Notes: a model not told the origin generated them from the letters alone. DNA of 64,000 bases from JAMLHN01 sp035708745 (GCA_035708745.1 DASTFJ010000250.1:1-64000), one strand, 5' to 3'; positions 15,778-25,087 are shown, counted from the first letter of the stretch. Translations and numbers: made by a program.

Positions 15778-17874
15778 ATGGACGGCACGCGCATCGGGAT
15801 CGATATCGGCGGGACCTTCACCGATTTTCTCCTCTTCGATGGCGCGACGGGACGCTTCTCGATCGCCAAGACACTGACCACGCCCGACGAACCAGCCCGC
15901 GCGGTCTCGACCGGCATCGGCCAACTTTCGGACCAAACCGGTCTCCCAGTCGAACGAGTCGAGCAGATCGTCCATGGGACCACGCTGGTCACCAACGCGC
16001 TGATCGAGCGCAAGGGCGCGGTCACCGCCTTGATTACGACCAAGGGCTTCCGCGATGCGCTCGAGATCGCCCGCGAGCATCGCTACGATCTCTACGATCT
16101 CTTCCTGGAGCCGCCTACCCCCCTGGTTCCACGCTATCTCCGCCTGGAAATGGACGAGCGCATCTTGAGCGATGGTTCGATCTCGACGCCGGTCGATCTG
16201 GACGAGCTCCCCGGGCTGCTCGAAACGATTCGGCAAGAAGGCGCAACCGCGGTGGCCGTTTCCTTTCTGCACAGCTATCAAAATCCGGAACACGAGCGCG
16301 GTGTGTTCGAGCGGCTACAGGAGCTCGCGCCCGAGCTGGTCTATTCGGTCTCCTCCGATGTCGCGCCCGAGATCCGCGAGTACGAGCGGACCAGCACCAC
16401 GGTCGCCAATGTCTATGTCCGCCCGCTGGCCGAACGCTATATCGCCGGTCTGATCGATACGCTGGCGAACATCGGCTTCCACGGTTCACTCTTCATCATG
16501 CTCTCATCCGGCGGACTCTCATCGCCCGAGGCCGCGGCCCGCTATCCCATCCGTCTGGTGGAATCGGGTCCGGCCGCCGGCGCGCTGGCGGCCGCGCACA
16601 TTGGCAAGCTCAGTGGGAGGGAGCAATTGCTCGCCTTCGACATGGGCGGCACGACCGCGAAGGCGTGCCTGGTCGGCCGGCAAGGCCTCACCTTCAGCGA
16701 CGAGTTCGAAGTCAGCCGGGTCTATCGATTCAAGAAGGGCAGCGGACTACCCGTCAGCGTGCCAGTCATTGAGTTGATCGAGATCGGTTCGGGTGGCGGC
16801 AGTATCGCCCGGATCGATTCGCTCGGACTGCTCAAGGTTGGACCGGACAGCGCTGGGGCGATGCCTGGTCCCGCCTGCTATGGGCGCGGCGGCACGCAAC
16901 CGACGGTGACCGATGCCGATCTGGTGCTCGGCTATCTCGATCCCGATCACTTTCTCGGCGGCAAGATGCCACTTGATCTAGAAAAGGCCGCCACCGCCAT
17001 CGCCAGGATCGCCGAGCCGTTAGGATTGTCCGTTACCGACGCCGCCTGGGGAATCCATCAGGTCGTCAACGAGCAAATGGCGGGCGCCGCGCGCATTCAC
17101 GCCATCGAGCGCGGCGAAGATGCCCGCGCCTTCCCGCTCTTCGCCTTCGGTGGGGCAGGTCCTGTGCACGCGTACGGGGTGGCGAGCATCTTGCGCTCAC
17201 CCGAGGTGATCGTGCCCTTCGGCGCCGGTGTCGCCAGCACAATCGGCTTCCTGGTTGCGCCGATCTCGTTCGATTTTGTGCGGACCTATGTTGGCAAGCT
17301 CGATATCCTCGATTGGCCCGAGGTCGCCCATCGCTTCAACGAGATGCGCAACGAAGGCGAAGCAATGCTGACGGGCGCCGGCACCAGCGTCGAGCAGATC
17401 AGCTACCAACGCTTTGCCGAGCTGCGCTATGTCGGTCAGGGACACCAGATCAAGGTGCGCATTCCCGAAGGAGAGTTCGATATCTCTATGACCGGCAAGC
17501 TGCTGGCCGAATTCGAAGCGGAGTACAAACGGTTGTACGGTCGCGTTGCCACCGGCAATCCGGTGGAAGCGATCAATTGGCGTTTGGTGGCGGCCGCGCC
17601 GTCACCGCACCTCCCACTCGATATGCTCGCTGCGGAAGGCGCCGTCGACTCTACGCGGGCGCGCAAGGGAACCCGGCGGGCGTTTGTGCCAGAACTTGGG
17701 AGCTATCAGGAGATTCCGGTCTACGACCGCTACGCCCTCGGTCCTGATTTCGCGACGGCCGGTCCCGCGATCATCGAAGAAAACGAATCGACCATCGTGG
17801 TGGGAGGGGAAGCCGATATTCGGGTCGATGCATTTTCGAATGTGATCGTCAAGATGCCATTCGGATCGTCGTAA
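15778..17874 (+). CDS. Hydantoinase/oxoprolinase family subunit A (HyuA-type)
   Basis: A 698-residue ATP-dependent ring-opening or carboxylase-type subunit, related to N-methylhydantoinase A, 5-oxoprolinase and acetone/acetophenone carboxylases. The N-terminal ASKHA fold starts GIDIGGTFTDFLLFD, then VHGTTLVTNALIERKGA, and the second domain has LLAFDMGGTTAKACLVG. Later segments include GGGSIARID and PGPACYGRGG, typical for the family. The open frame starts earlier, at 15688, but ATG 15778 gives the standard N-terminus. The B subunit is not directly downstream: a lipoprotein gene intervenes. Substrate cannot be assigned. Confidence 0.92.
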   Translation: MDGTRIGIDIGGTFTDFLLFDGATGRFSIAKTLTTPDEPARAVSTGIGQLSDQTGLPVERVEQIVHGTTLVTNALIERKGAVTALITTKGFRDALEIAREHRYDLYDLFLEPPTPLVPRYLRLEMDERILSDGSISTPVDLDELPGLLETIRQEGATAVAVSFLHSYQNPEHERGVFERLQELAPELVYSVSSDVAPEIREYERTSTTVANVYVRPLAERYIAGLIDTLANIGFHGSLFIMLSSGGLSSPEAAARYPIRLVESGPAAGALAAAHIGKLSGREQLLAFDMGGTTAKACLVGRQGLTFSDEFEVSRVYRFKKGSGLPVSVPVIELIEIGSGGGSIARIDSLGLLKVGPDSAGAMPGPACYGRGGTQPTVTDADLVLGYLDPDHFLGGKMPLDLEKAATAIARIAEPLGLSVTDAAWGIHQVVNEQMAGAARIHAIERGEDARAFPLFAFGGAGPVHAYGVASILRSPEVIVPFGAGVASTIGFLVAPISFDFVRTYVGKLDILDWPEVAHRFNEMRNEGEAMLTGAGTSVEQISYQRFAELRYVGQGHQIKVRIPEGEFDISMTGKLLAEFEAEYKRLYGRVATGNPVEAINWRLVAAAPSPHLPLDMLAAEGAVDSTRARKGTRRAFVPELGSYQEIPVYDRYALGPDFATAGPAIIEENESTIVVGGEADIRVDAFSNVIVKMPFGSS

Positions 17875-17943
17875 AACACCGATTCTTGTGAAGCAAGCGA
17901 CAATGTGCCGGTTCTTTGAGTGGCCGGACCCAAATCGACCCGG

Positions 17944-17972
17944 TTGCGACCATGTGTCCAGCAACGTAGGAT
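17944..17972 (+). promoter_or_regulatory. Candidate promoter of the repetitive lipoprotein
   Basis: TTGCGA (17944-17949) and TAGGAT (17967-17972) with a 17-base spacer lie in the 188-base gap after hyuA, about 90 bases before the lipoprotein start. Match quality is moderate. Confidence 0.4.
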
Positions 17973-18062
17973 TCTTCGCGGAAGTAGACAAGGTCGATCG
18001 GTGATCTCTCCGCAAATCTATGGGCGGAAACGATCGAACATCACAGGGCGAGGGGTGTGGCA

Positions 18063-19424
18063 ATGGAAGTGCGTCGCCGGGTGAGCCGGTTTGGCTCGCT
18101 ATCGATCATTCTGGTATTGAGCCTGGCAGTGCTGGCTGCCTGCGGGCGGAGCGAAGACGCCAAACCGACGGCCACTGCGACTGGTGGAGCGGCAGTCGGT
18201 ACGATCGAAGCGGCTTCCGGCACCGTCGAATCACTCGCAACTGAAGCGAGCGAAGTGGGTACGCCCGAATCCAGCGCAACCGAAGCCGGTGTTGAAGGCT
18301 CGGCCGAGGCAGCTCCCACGGAAGTGAGCGGTGCCGCGGAGGGCTCAGTTGCGGCCGGAGCGGTCGAAGGAAGCGTCGAAGCAGGAGCCAGCCAGGTGAC
18401 CAGCGGGGCGAGTCCCGCCGAAGAAGCGTCGCCGGTCGAAGGCGTCGGCGTGGCTGGCGAGATCGAAGGATCGGTCGAAGCGGGCGCGACCGACGTGTCT
18501 GGCGTCGTCTCGAATGCCGAAGGCACGGTAGAAGCCGTCGCCACGTCGGCAAACGCCGCAATCGAAGGCTCGGTCGAAGCGGACAAGACCGAGGTGTCCG
18601 AAGGTGTTTCCGATGTGCAGGGCTCCGTGGAAGCTGGCGCCACCAGCGTGAGCGGGGCGGTCGAAGGATCGGTCGAGGCGGATAAGACCAGCGTCGCCGA
18701 GGGCGTCGAATCGGCCCAAGGCACAGTAGAAGCTGCGGCAACCGGGGTTGCAGGCACGGTGGAAACCAAGGTCGAATCGGCCGAAACTAAAGTTTCCGAG
18801 GCGATCGGCACCGTCAAGACGGGAGCTGGAGAGAAGGTCGAGGCCGCTGAAACCAAAGTCAGCGAAGCCGTCGGTACGGTGAAGTCCGAGGTTGGCGAAA
18901 AGGTCGAAGCCGCGGAAACCGAGGTCGGCGAGGCCGTCGGCGCCGTCGAAGGCAAGCCGGAAGCGACCGAATCGCCGGAGGCCCAAGCGACCAGTGCCGC
19001 GTCGGCCAGTCCGGTCTCGGTGAGCGCCGAAGAAGCATCTCCAGCGGTTGTCGCGGAGACACTGGCGACCGAAGCGGCTTCACCCCTTGCAACCACGGAA
19101 GCGACTCCGGTGCCCCAGACGCCGGAAGCGTCGCCCACCGAGGTTGCAACCGAAATGGCTACCCCGGAGGTGATCGAAGCGTCACCCTCACCCGAGGCGT
19201 CGCCGTCGGTCAGTGCCCTCTTCGGTGGACCGGAAGGCAGCCCGGAAACATCGGCAGCCGCGAGCGAGACCGCCGTGCTCGGTTCGCCGGTAGCGCTTCC
19301 GACCTGCACGCCGGTCGCGACACCAGGCATTGGAACGCCGGTCGCGAGTCCATCCGCGACCGTGAGTGGACTCTTCGGCCAGCCCGGCACACCAAGCCCC
19401 GAGGCATCCCCGGCCTGCATGTAG
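18063..19424 (+). CDS. Repetitive Ala/Glu/Val-rich lipoprotein with 11-residue repeats
   Basis: A 453-residue secreted lipoprotein of unknown function. A basic N-terminus (MEVRRRVSR) and a hydrophobic segment end in the lipobox LAACG, so the mature protein should be lipid-anchored on the outer face. Roughly residues 60-300 are low-complexity repeats (EGSVEA, TKVSEAVGTVK, EKVEAAE) that fall into 11-residue units with small or aliphatic residues at positions 3 and 7. This fits the amphipathic helices of LEA and apolipoprotein-like proteins. The rest is Ser/Pro/Glu-rich and ends SPACM. ATG 18063 is preferred to GTG 18057 because GAGGGG lies 7 bases upstream. It is flanked by hyuA and hyuB. Confidence 0.85.
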   Translation: MEVRRRVSRFGSLSIILVLSLAVLAACGRSEDAKPTATATGGAAVGTIEAASGTVESLATEASEVGTPESSATEAGVEGSAEAAPTEVSGAAEGSVAAGAVEGSVEAGASQVTSGASPAEEASPVEGVGVAGEIEGSVEAGATDVSGVVSNAEGTVEAVATSANAAIEGSVEADKTEVSEGVSDVQGSVEAGATSVSGAVEGSVEADKTSVAEGVESAQGTVEAAATGVAGTVETKVESAETKVSEAIGTVKTGAGEKVEAAETKVSEAVGTVKSEVGEKVEAAETEVGEAVGAVEGKPEATESPEAQATSAASASPVSVSAEEASPAVVAETLATEAASPLATTEATPVPQTPEASPTEVATEMATPEVIEASPSPEASPSVSALFGGPEGSPETSAAASETAVLGSPVALPTCTPVATPGIGTPVASPSATVSGLFGQPGTPSPEASPACM

Positions 19425-19452
19425 GTCACGCCAAGTCGATCTGCATCGAAAG

Positions 19453-19480
19453 GCGAGCCGGTCCCACGGGACCGGCTCGC
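19453..19480 (+). terminator. Hairpin after the lipoprotein gene
   Basis: A perfect 12-base-pair stem (GCGAGCCGGTCC and complement) with a 4-base loop is followed by TCATTCCC. The weak T tract makes termination efficiency uncertain. It would uncouple the lipoprotein from hyuB. Confidence 0.55.
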
Positions 19481-19535
19481 TCATTCCCATCGGGTATCCT
19501 CAACCCACTGACCGTGGTCGACACAGGACGGACGA

Positions 19536-21164
19536 ATGGACGCAATCCGGCTCGAAGTGATGTGGAACCGCCTCATTTCGGTGGTAAACGAGCAAGCAGC
19601 CGCGCTGATGCGCACGAGCTTCACCTCGATCGTCCGGGAGGCGGGCGATCTTTCAGCCGGCGTCTTCGATGCCCGGGGCAACATGATCGCGCAGGCGGTC
19701 ACCGGCACCCCCGGTCACATCAATGCAATGGCGACCTGCATCCATCACTTCCTGGCGGTCTATCCCGCCGAGTCACTGCAACCCGGCGATGTGCTGATCA
19801 CCAACGATCCTCAAAAGACCTCGGGGCACTTGCACGACTTCACCGTGATCACGCCGGTCTTTCTCGGTGAGCGTCTGGTCGGATTCTTTGGAAACACCTG
19901 TCATGTGCTCGATATCGGCGGTATCGGGCTCTCGACCGATGCCCGTTCGGTGTTCGAGGAGGGGCTCTTCGTTCCGATCACCAAGCTCTTCTCTCGCGGT
20001 GAGCCGAACGACGAGCTGCTGAAGATCCTCTCGGCCAATGTGCGCACACCGGAACCGGTGCTGGGCGATATCTACGCACAGGCTGCCGGCAATGACGTTG
20101 GCGCCGCGCGACTGATCGAGTTCATGACCGAATTCGAGCTCGACACTCTCGAGCCATTGGCCGACGAGATCATCGACCGCTCCGAACAAGCCATGCGCCG
20201 AGCCATCGCCGCACTTCCCGATGGCATCTATCGCAATGAGGTCTGGTCCGACGGTTATGAGCAGCCGGTCAAGCTGGCGGTCAGCATCGAGAAGACTGGC
20301 GACCACATGCATGTCGATTGGGCCGGCAGCTCGCTCGAAAGCGAGCGCGGCATCAACGTGGTTCTCAACTACACCCATGCCTATACGACGTACGCGCTCA
20401 AGTGCGCCCTCGCTCCGGAAGTGCCCAACAATGAGGGCAGCTTCCGGCCGGTCACGGTCGATGCGCCGCCGCGCAGTATTTTGAACGCCCTCCCACCGGC
20501 ACCGGTGGCCGCCCGGCACATCCTCGGCCACTTCCTCCCCGGCGCGGTCTTCGGTGCCCTGGCCCAAGCGATTCCCGATCGAGTCATGGCCGAAGGCGCC
20601 GCCAACATCTGGAATTTGCAGTTCCTCGGGTATGACCAGGCGGGCGATCCGTTCGCCTACGTCTGGTTCTCCTGTGGCGGCACCGGTGCCCGCTCGACCA
20701 AGGACGGCTTGCATGCGACCGCCTTTCCGAGCGGCATCTCCGGCGTGCCGGCAGAAGTCATCGAACAGCTCTCCCCGGTCGTAGTCTACGAACGCTCGAT
20801 CCGGGAAAACTCGGGCGGGGCCGGGAAGTTTCGCGGTGGATGCGGGCAGCGGCTCGAGCTGGGAGTCCGCACCAACCAGCCCTATGCCTTCTCTGGATTG
20901 TTCGATCGGCTGCATCACCCCGCCCAGGGGTTTTCCGGCGGTCTGCCCGGGCAGCCGGGAGCCCTGCACCTGTCGAACGGCCGCCAAATCGAAGGCAAAG
21001 GAACCCTCCGGCTCGATCCCGATGTCCGCATCACCCTCGATCTCCCCGGCGGGGGTGGCTACTACCCGCCGTCCGAGCGCGAGGCAGCCCTGATCGAGCA
21101 GGATTTACGCACCGGGATCATCGACACCGAAACCGCGGCCCGAGACTATGGCTACAACCGCTAG
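19536..21164 (+). CDS. Hydantoinase/oxoprolinase family subunit B (HyuB-type)
   Basis: A 542-residue partner of the HyuA-type subunit. Signatures are the N-terminal LEVMWNRLISVVNEQAAALM, FDARGNMIAQAVTGTPGH, the segment GDVLITNDPQKTSGHLHDFT (metal-binding region), NVVLNYTHAYTTYALKC, and the C-terminal GGAGKFRGGCGQRLEL and DLPGGGGYYPP. The length fits the family. Reading stops 17 bases inside the HMG-CoA lyase-like gene, so these two are translationally coupled. Together with HyuA it probably performs an ATP-dependent hydrolysis or carboxylation of an unknown small molecule. Confidence 0.92.
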   Translation: MDAIRLEVMWNRLISVVNEQAAALMRTSFTSIVREAGDLSAGVFDARGNMIAQAVTGTPGHINAMATCIHHFLAVYPAESLQPGDVLITNDPQKTSGHLHDFTVITPVFLGERLVGFFGNTCHVLDIGGIGLSTDARSVFEEGLFVPITKLFSRGEPNDELLKILSANVRTPEPVLGDIYAQAAGNDVGAARLIEFMTEFELDTLEPLADEIIDRSEQAMRRAIAALPDGIYRNEVWSDGYEQPVKLAVSIEKTGDHMHVDWAGSSLESERGINVVLNYTHAYTTYALKCALAPEVPNNEGSFRPVTVDAPPRSILNALPPAPVAARHILGHFLPGAVFGALAQAIPDRVMAEGAANIWNLQFLGYDQAGDPFAYVWFSCGGTGARSTKDGLHATAFPSGISGVPAEVIEQLSPVVVYERSIRENSGGAGKFRGGCGQRLELGVRTNQPYAFSGLFDRLHHPAQGFSGGLPGQPGALHLSNGRQIEGKGTLRLDPDVRITLDLPGGGGYYPPSEREAALIEQDLRTGIIDTETAARDYGYNR

Positions 21165-22017
21165 GTCGGATGCGGTACGCATCGTCGAAGTCGCGCCCCG
21201 CGATGGGTTGCAGAACCATGCTCGCGCGTTTTCGACCGAGTCAAAAATCGCCTTCATCAATGCGCTCTCCCAGAGCGGGCTGCCGGTCATCGAGGCCGCC
21301 AGCTTTGTCAATCCGAAGGCCGTGCCCTTGATGGCGGACGCGTTCGAGATCATGTTCGGCATCGAGCGTAACCCCGCTGTCCGCTATCTGGCGCTCGTTC
21401 CCAACGAGAAGGGCCTCGATCGCGCACTGGCGTGTGGCGTCGAAAATATTGCCGTCTTCGCTTCGGCCAGTGAGACCTTCAGCCAGCGTAATATCAACTG
21501 CACCATCGCCGAATCGCTCGAACGCTTCACGCCGGTGGTGGATCGAGCGAAGGCGGGCGGCTTGTGGGTGCGCGGCTATATCTCCATGGCGTTCGTCTGT
21601 CCGTTCGAGGGGAACATCCCGCCGGGGCAGACCGCAACGCTTGCGAGCGCGCTCCTCCAGCTCGGATGCGATGAGATCTGCCTGGCTGACACGATCGGCA
21701 CCGCCGGTGTCGACACCGTTACCAGCGTGCTCGAATTCACGCTGGCGACCATCCCTGCCTATCAACTGGCGTTGCATATGCACGATACCTATGGCCGAGC
21801 GGTCGACAATATCGATGTCGGATACGACGCTGGTATCCGGGTCTTCGATTCTGCCGCGGGCGGCCTGGGCGGCTGTCCGTTTGCGCCCGGCGCGGCCGGC
21901 AATCTCGCCACCGAGACGCTCATCGAGCACCTCGACCAGCGCGGAATACCGCACGGCGTTGCTATCGACGCGGTGCGCATGGCGGTCGAGCAGCTTCTGG
22001 CGTCTCCCGCCAGCTAA
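21148..22017 (+). CDS. mvaB: Hydroxymethylglutaryl-CoA lyase family protein
   Basis: A 289-residue TIM-barrel lyase of the HMGL-like family, which typically cleaves 3-hydroxy-3-methylglutaryl-CoA to acetoacetate and acetyl-CoA. The metal/catalytic motif VAPRDGLQN is at residues 14-22, LHMHDTYGRA holds the two metal-binding His residues, and AGGLGGCPFAPGAAGN holds the catalytic Cys of the HMG-CoA lyase signature. It overlaps hyuB by 17 bases. The name follows the family; given the hydantoinase-type neighbours a related 3-hydroxyacyl substrate is possible. Confidence 0.88.
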   Translation: MATTARSDAVRIVEVAPRDGLQNHARAFSTESKIAFINALSQSGLPVIEAASFVNPKAVPLMADAFEIMFGIERNPAVRYLALVPNEKGLDRALACGVENIAVFASASETFSQRNINCTIAESLERFTPVVDRAKAGGLWVRGYISMAFVCPFEGNIPPGQTATLASALLQLGCDEICLADTIGTAGVDTVTSVLEFTLATIPAYQLALHMHDTYGRAVDNIDVGYDAGIRVFDSAAGGLGGCPFAPGAAGNLATETLIEHLDQRGIPHGVAIDAVRMAVEQLLASPAS

Positions 22018-22021
22018 GCCG

Positions 22022-22792
22022 ATGCGCTTTTCGCCTCCCTACTCCGCATATGCGCGCATTTACGATCGGATCGGCCAACGCGCCTTTGGCGAACGCATGG
22101 CGGCGGTGATTCTGCGTGAGCTCTCCGATCGAGAGGTGTTTCCGCGTACCGTGCTCGATCTCGGCTGCGGTACCGGCGCGGCCACCCTCGCCTTTGCGCG
22201 CGCCGGTCTGGACGCCACCGGTCTCGACCTATCCCCGGACATGCTGACGCGTGCCCGTGAGTTCGCCAAAGTGGAATCGCTCGATGTCGCATTCATCGAG
22301 GGAGATATGACCGCCCTTCGACTCCCGAACCGATTCGAGCTGGCAACGTGCATCTATGATGCGGTCAACTACCTCGAGAACGAGACGGCGCTCCAACAGC
22401 TCTTTCAGGCGGCGCACGGCTTGCTCGAACCCGGCGGGGCGTTCGCATTCGACATGAACACGCGGTCCCGGCTGGAGCGCTCCTGGGAGCAAGGGCTGAT
22501 CCTGGCCGGCGATTCGGACGATCTCTATGCCACCTACCGCTCCTGGTACGACGCCGCGCTCGATGCGTCGCCGCTGATCGTCACGGCGTTCATGCGTAAC
22601 CCCGATCGAACCTGGACGCGATTCGACGAAGAACACATCGAACGCGCCTGGCCGATCGCCGACGTGACGGTATGGCTCCAGCACACCGGTTTTCATGTCG
22701 AACAGGTGACCGGGTACGCGGATGCGACCGGTGATCTCGTGCGTCCCGCTCGGGAAGATCATGGCCGGGTGCTCTTTCTCGCCACTCGATAG
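22022..22792 (+). CDS. SAM-dependent class I methyltransferase
   Basis: A 256-residue Rossmann-fold methyltransferase. The SAM-binding motif I is VLDLGCGTGAATLAFA (residues about 43-58), motif II DATGLDLSPDML, and motif post-I EGDMTALRLP. The N-terminus SPPYSAYARIYD is typical of small-molecule methyltransferases. The frame opens far upstream inside the lyase gene; ATG 22022 lies 4 bases after the lyase stop and gives the family length. Substrate is unknown. Confidence 0.88.
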   Translation: MRFSPPYSAYARIYDRIGQRAFGERMAAVILRELSDREVFPRTVLDLGCGTGAATLAFARAGLDATGLDLSPDMLTRAREFAKVESLDVAFIEGDMTALRLPNRFELATCIYDAVNYLENETALQQLFQAAHGLLEPGGAFAFDMNTRSRLERSWEQGLILAGDSDDLYATYRSWYDAALDASPLIVTAFMRNPDRTWTRFDEEHIERAWPIADVTVWLQHTGFHVEQVTGYADATGDLVRPAREDHGRVLFLATR

Positions 22793-22837
22793 AATTCCGG
22801 CCAATACGTTATCCGACCGATTCAGGAGAAACGATCT

Positions 22838-23896
22838 GTGGAACAACGTGCCTTCGATTTCCTTCGCCGGCTGCTCGACGCTCCCGGACCGTCCGGTTTC
22901 GAGGAACGGCCCTCGCGTGTCTGGCGCGACGAAGCGGCAACCTTTGCCGACGAGGTCGATCGCGACGTGCTCGGCAACTCCTGGGCCCGGCTGAGCAACC
23001 CGGGGGCTCCGGTCATGCTGATCGAGGGACATATCGACGAGATCGGTCTGATGGTCACGCTGATCGATGAGAACGGCTATCTCCTCTTCGATGCGATCGG
23101 TGGATGGGATACCCAGGTCATCATCGGACAGCGGATGATCGTGTTGGGGCGCGCCGGCGATGTCACCGGCGTGGTCGGACGCAAGGCGCCGCACGGCATG
23201 AGCGCCGAGGATCGGAACAAGGTCCCGCAGCTACGCGATCTCTGGATCGACATCGGTGCGTCGAGCAAGGCCGATGCGGAAACGCGGGTCGAGATCGGCG
23301 ATGCGATCGTGATCGACGCGCCTTTCCGCCAGCTCAGCGACGATCTGGTTGTCGCCCGCAGTCTCGACAATCGGGTAGGCGCATTTGTCGCCCTGGAAGC
23401 GCTCCGCCTGCTCGCGGATGACCGTCCAGCCTTCGATGCGTACGCGATGGTCGCTGCCCAGGAAGAGATCACCTTCGCCGGAGCGCAAACCGGTACCTTC
23501 CAGCTGGGACCGACCGCGGCGATCGTGATCGACGTGACTCACGCCACCGATTACCCGGGCGCGGACAAATGGCGCAACGGCGACATCAAGATGGCCGGCG
23601 GTCCGGTGCTCGGTCGCGGTTCGTCCACCAACGCGGTGGTCTATCGCGCGCTGGGCGACTATGCGGCCAAGGCCGAGATTCCGATCCAGCGACAGGGCAA
23701 TCCCCGCAGCAGCGGCACAGATGCCGACGCGATGATCAAGACCGGCCCCGGCACCGCGACTGGCATCGTCTCGATCCCAAATCGCTATATGCACTCGCCC
23801 AATGAAACGGTCAGCCTGACGGACCTGGATTCGGCGGCTCAGCTCATCGCCGGATTCATCCGCTCGCTGCCGGCCGATTTCGACTTCCGCCCGTAG
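22838..23896 (+). CDS. M42 family metallopeptidase (glutamyl aminopeptidase type)
   Basis: A 352-residue cytoplasmic dinuclear zinc aminopeptidase, family M42 (TET-type in characterised members). Key segments are PGPSGFEERP at the N-terminus, LIEGHIDEIGLMVT (first metal His and Asp), ARSLDNRVGAF (bridging Asp), MVAAQEEITFAGAQ (catalytic Glu pair), IDVTHATDYPG (Asp ligand) and the C-terminal PNRYMHSPNETVS (His ligand). The start GTG follows AGGAGA with good spacing. A paralogue of equal length lies at 35773-36831. Its end overlaps the convergent mutM. Confidence 0.92.
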   Translation: MEQRAFDFLRRLLDAPGPSGFEERPSRVWRDEAATFADEVDRDVLGNSWARLSNPGAPVMLIEGHIDEIGLMVTLIDENGYLLFDAIGGWDTQVIIGQRMIVLGRAGDVTGVVGRKAPHGMSAEDRNKVPQLRDLWIDIGASSKADAETRVEIGDAIVIDAPFRQLSDDLVVARSLDNRVGAFVALEALRLLADDRPAFDAYAMVAAQEEITFAGAQTGTFQLGPTAAIVIDVTHATDYPGADKWRNGDIKMAGGPVLGRGSSTNAVVYRALGDYAAKAEIPIQRQGNPRSSGTDADAMIKTGPGTATGIVSIPNRYMHSPNETVSLTDLDSAAQLIAGFIRSLPADFDFRP

Positions 23897-24767
23897 CCGC
23901 CCGCGGTTTTCTCAACCGCTGGCATGAGGGACAAAAATAGGTGCCGCGGTTGGCGACGGTGATTTTCTTCACTACGCCCCCGCAGCCGATGCACGATTCG
24001 CCTTCGCGCCCGTGCACCGCCGGAAACGCGTCGACCGGGTAGGCGCGCTGGTGAATGATCTTGGCGCCCCCCTGGGCGATGCCCATATCGAGCACCCACG
24101 CGATCGTCTCGCGCAGCCGCGCCACCAGCGGTTTGCTGAGACTGTTTGCGGGTTGCAATGGATGAATCCGCGCCCGGAAGAGGGCCTCGTCGGCATAGAT
24201 ATTGCCGACGCCGGCCACGACCGACTGATCGAGGATCGCCTGCTTGATCGGAATCGAGCGACGTTGCAGCGCGGCGTAGAGCTGGGCATCGGTGATCGCG
24301 GCGGTGCCGGTCCCCTCCGGTCCGAAATGGAACGCGTCGATTGCGGCATCGACTTGCTCGGCCGGCATCAGGCGGTACCAGCCGAATTGGCGGATGTCGC
24401 TGAAATACACGATCGTACCGTCGTCGAAGCACAGGTCGAAATGCGTCGCCTTATGCGGATAGTCGCCATCCGGCTTCGGAATTGGATGCCCAGCGACCGA
24501 ACGGGTCCCATCGGGCCGAATCACCGCGAGCTGTCCCGCCAGCTTGAAATGCACCATCAGGCTCAAGTCGCCATCGAAATCGACGATGAGCACCTTGGCG
24601 CGTCGTCGAGCGCCAGTGATCGTGTGGCCGATCATGGCGGCTGGATCGGGAATCTCGGAATCACGGAAGAGTTTGACCAATCGCAGATCGACCGCCACCA
24701 CGGTTCGGCCCGTCAGCTCGCGCTCGACGATCCGACGCGCGGTTTCGACCTCTGGCAACTCGGGCAC
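23856..24767 (-). CDS. mutM: Formamidopyrimidine-DNA glycosylase
   Basis: A 303-residue bifunctional DNA glycosylase/AP lyase that removes 8-oxoguanine and FaPy lesions. It starts MPELPEVETARR (Pro-2 and Glu-3 are the catalytic residues), has MVHFKLAGQL, the helix-two-turn-helix region AGVGNIYADEALFRARIHP, and the C-terminal zinc finger ESCIGCGG ... YFCPSCQ. A basic tail of about 20 residues follows the finger. Its 3' end overlaps the M42 peptidase by 41 bases in convergent orientation. Confidence 0.96.
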   Translation of the reverse strand: MPELPEVETARRIVERELTGRTVVAVDLRLVKLFRDSEIPDPAAMIGHTITGARRRAKVLIVDFDGDLSLMVHFKLAGQLAVIRPDGTRSVAGHPIPKPDGDYPHKATHFDLCFDDGTIVYFSDIRQFGWYRLMPAEQVDAAIDAFHFGPEGTGTAAITDAQLYAALQRRSIPIKQAILDQSVVAGVGNIYADEALFRARIHPLQPANSLSKPLVARLRETIAWVLDMGIAQGGAKIIHQRAYPVDAFPAVHGREGESCIGCGGVVKKITVANRGTYFCPSCQRLRKPRAATGGSRNRPAASG

Positions 24768-24790
24768 GGGATTACTCGGATTCTAACGAT

Positions 24791-25087
24791 CTAGTCACAG
24801 TAGGTAACGGTGCGCGATTCGCCGATCTGGCGCATCCAACGCGCCGCCGACGAGGCTACGCGCACGCCTTCCTCATCGTCATGGGTCGCTTTGGTCACGC
24901 GCGACAGGACATCCCATACCGCCTGTTTCGCCTGCTTATGGCGCACCTCGGCAATAACCATCGGACCCAGCAGCGGATTGGGTGTCGTGTGCTGGATCCA
25001 CCATTCGTCGGCTTCGAGCCAAATGGTCAGGTGATAGCGCTCGGTGTTCCATTCGAACCGGTCAGTTGATCCAGGGTCCGCTCCCAC
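24791..25087 (-). CDS. Small protein of unknown function
   Basis: A 98-residue soluble protein with several Trp residues (FEW, IWLEADEWWIQHTTPNP) and a central LGPMVIAEVRHKQAKQAVWDVLSRV helix region. I do not recognise a family. The frame continues upstream to a TTG at 25120, but GTG 25087 sits 6 bases after GGGGGAG and is preferred. It ends 23 bases before the mutM start on the same strand, so it may be co-transcribed with mutM. Confidence 0.55.
   Translation of the reverse strand: MGADPGSTDRFEWNTERYHLTIWLEADEWWIQHTTPNPLLGPMVIAEVRHKQAKQAVWDVLSRVTKATHDDEEGVRVASSAARWMRQIGESRTVTYCD

Noticed and set aside
18041..19429. Long minus-strand frame opposite the repetitive lipoprotein
   Set aside because: The plus strand has a signal peptide with lipobox and a ribosome site, while the minus frame is Thr/Ser/Ala low complexity produced by the regular codon pattern of the repeats.
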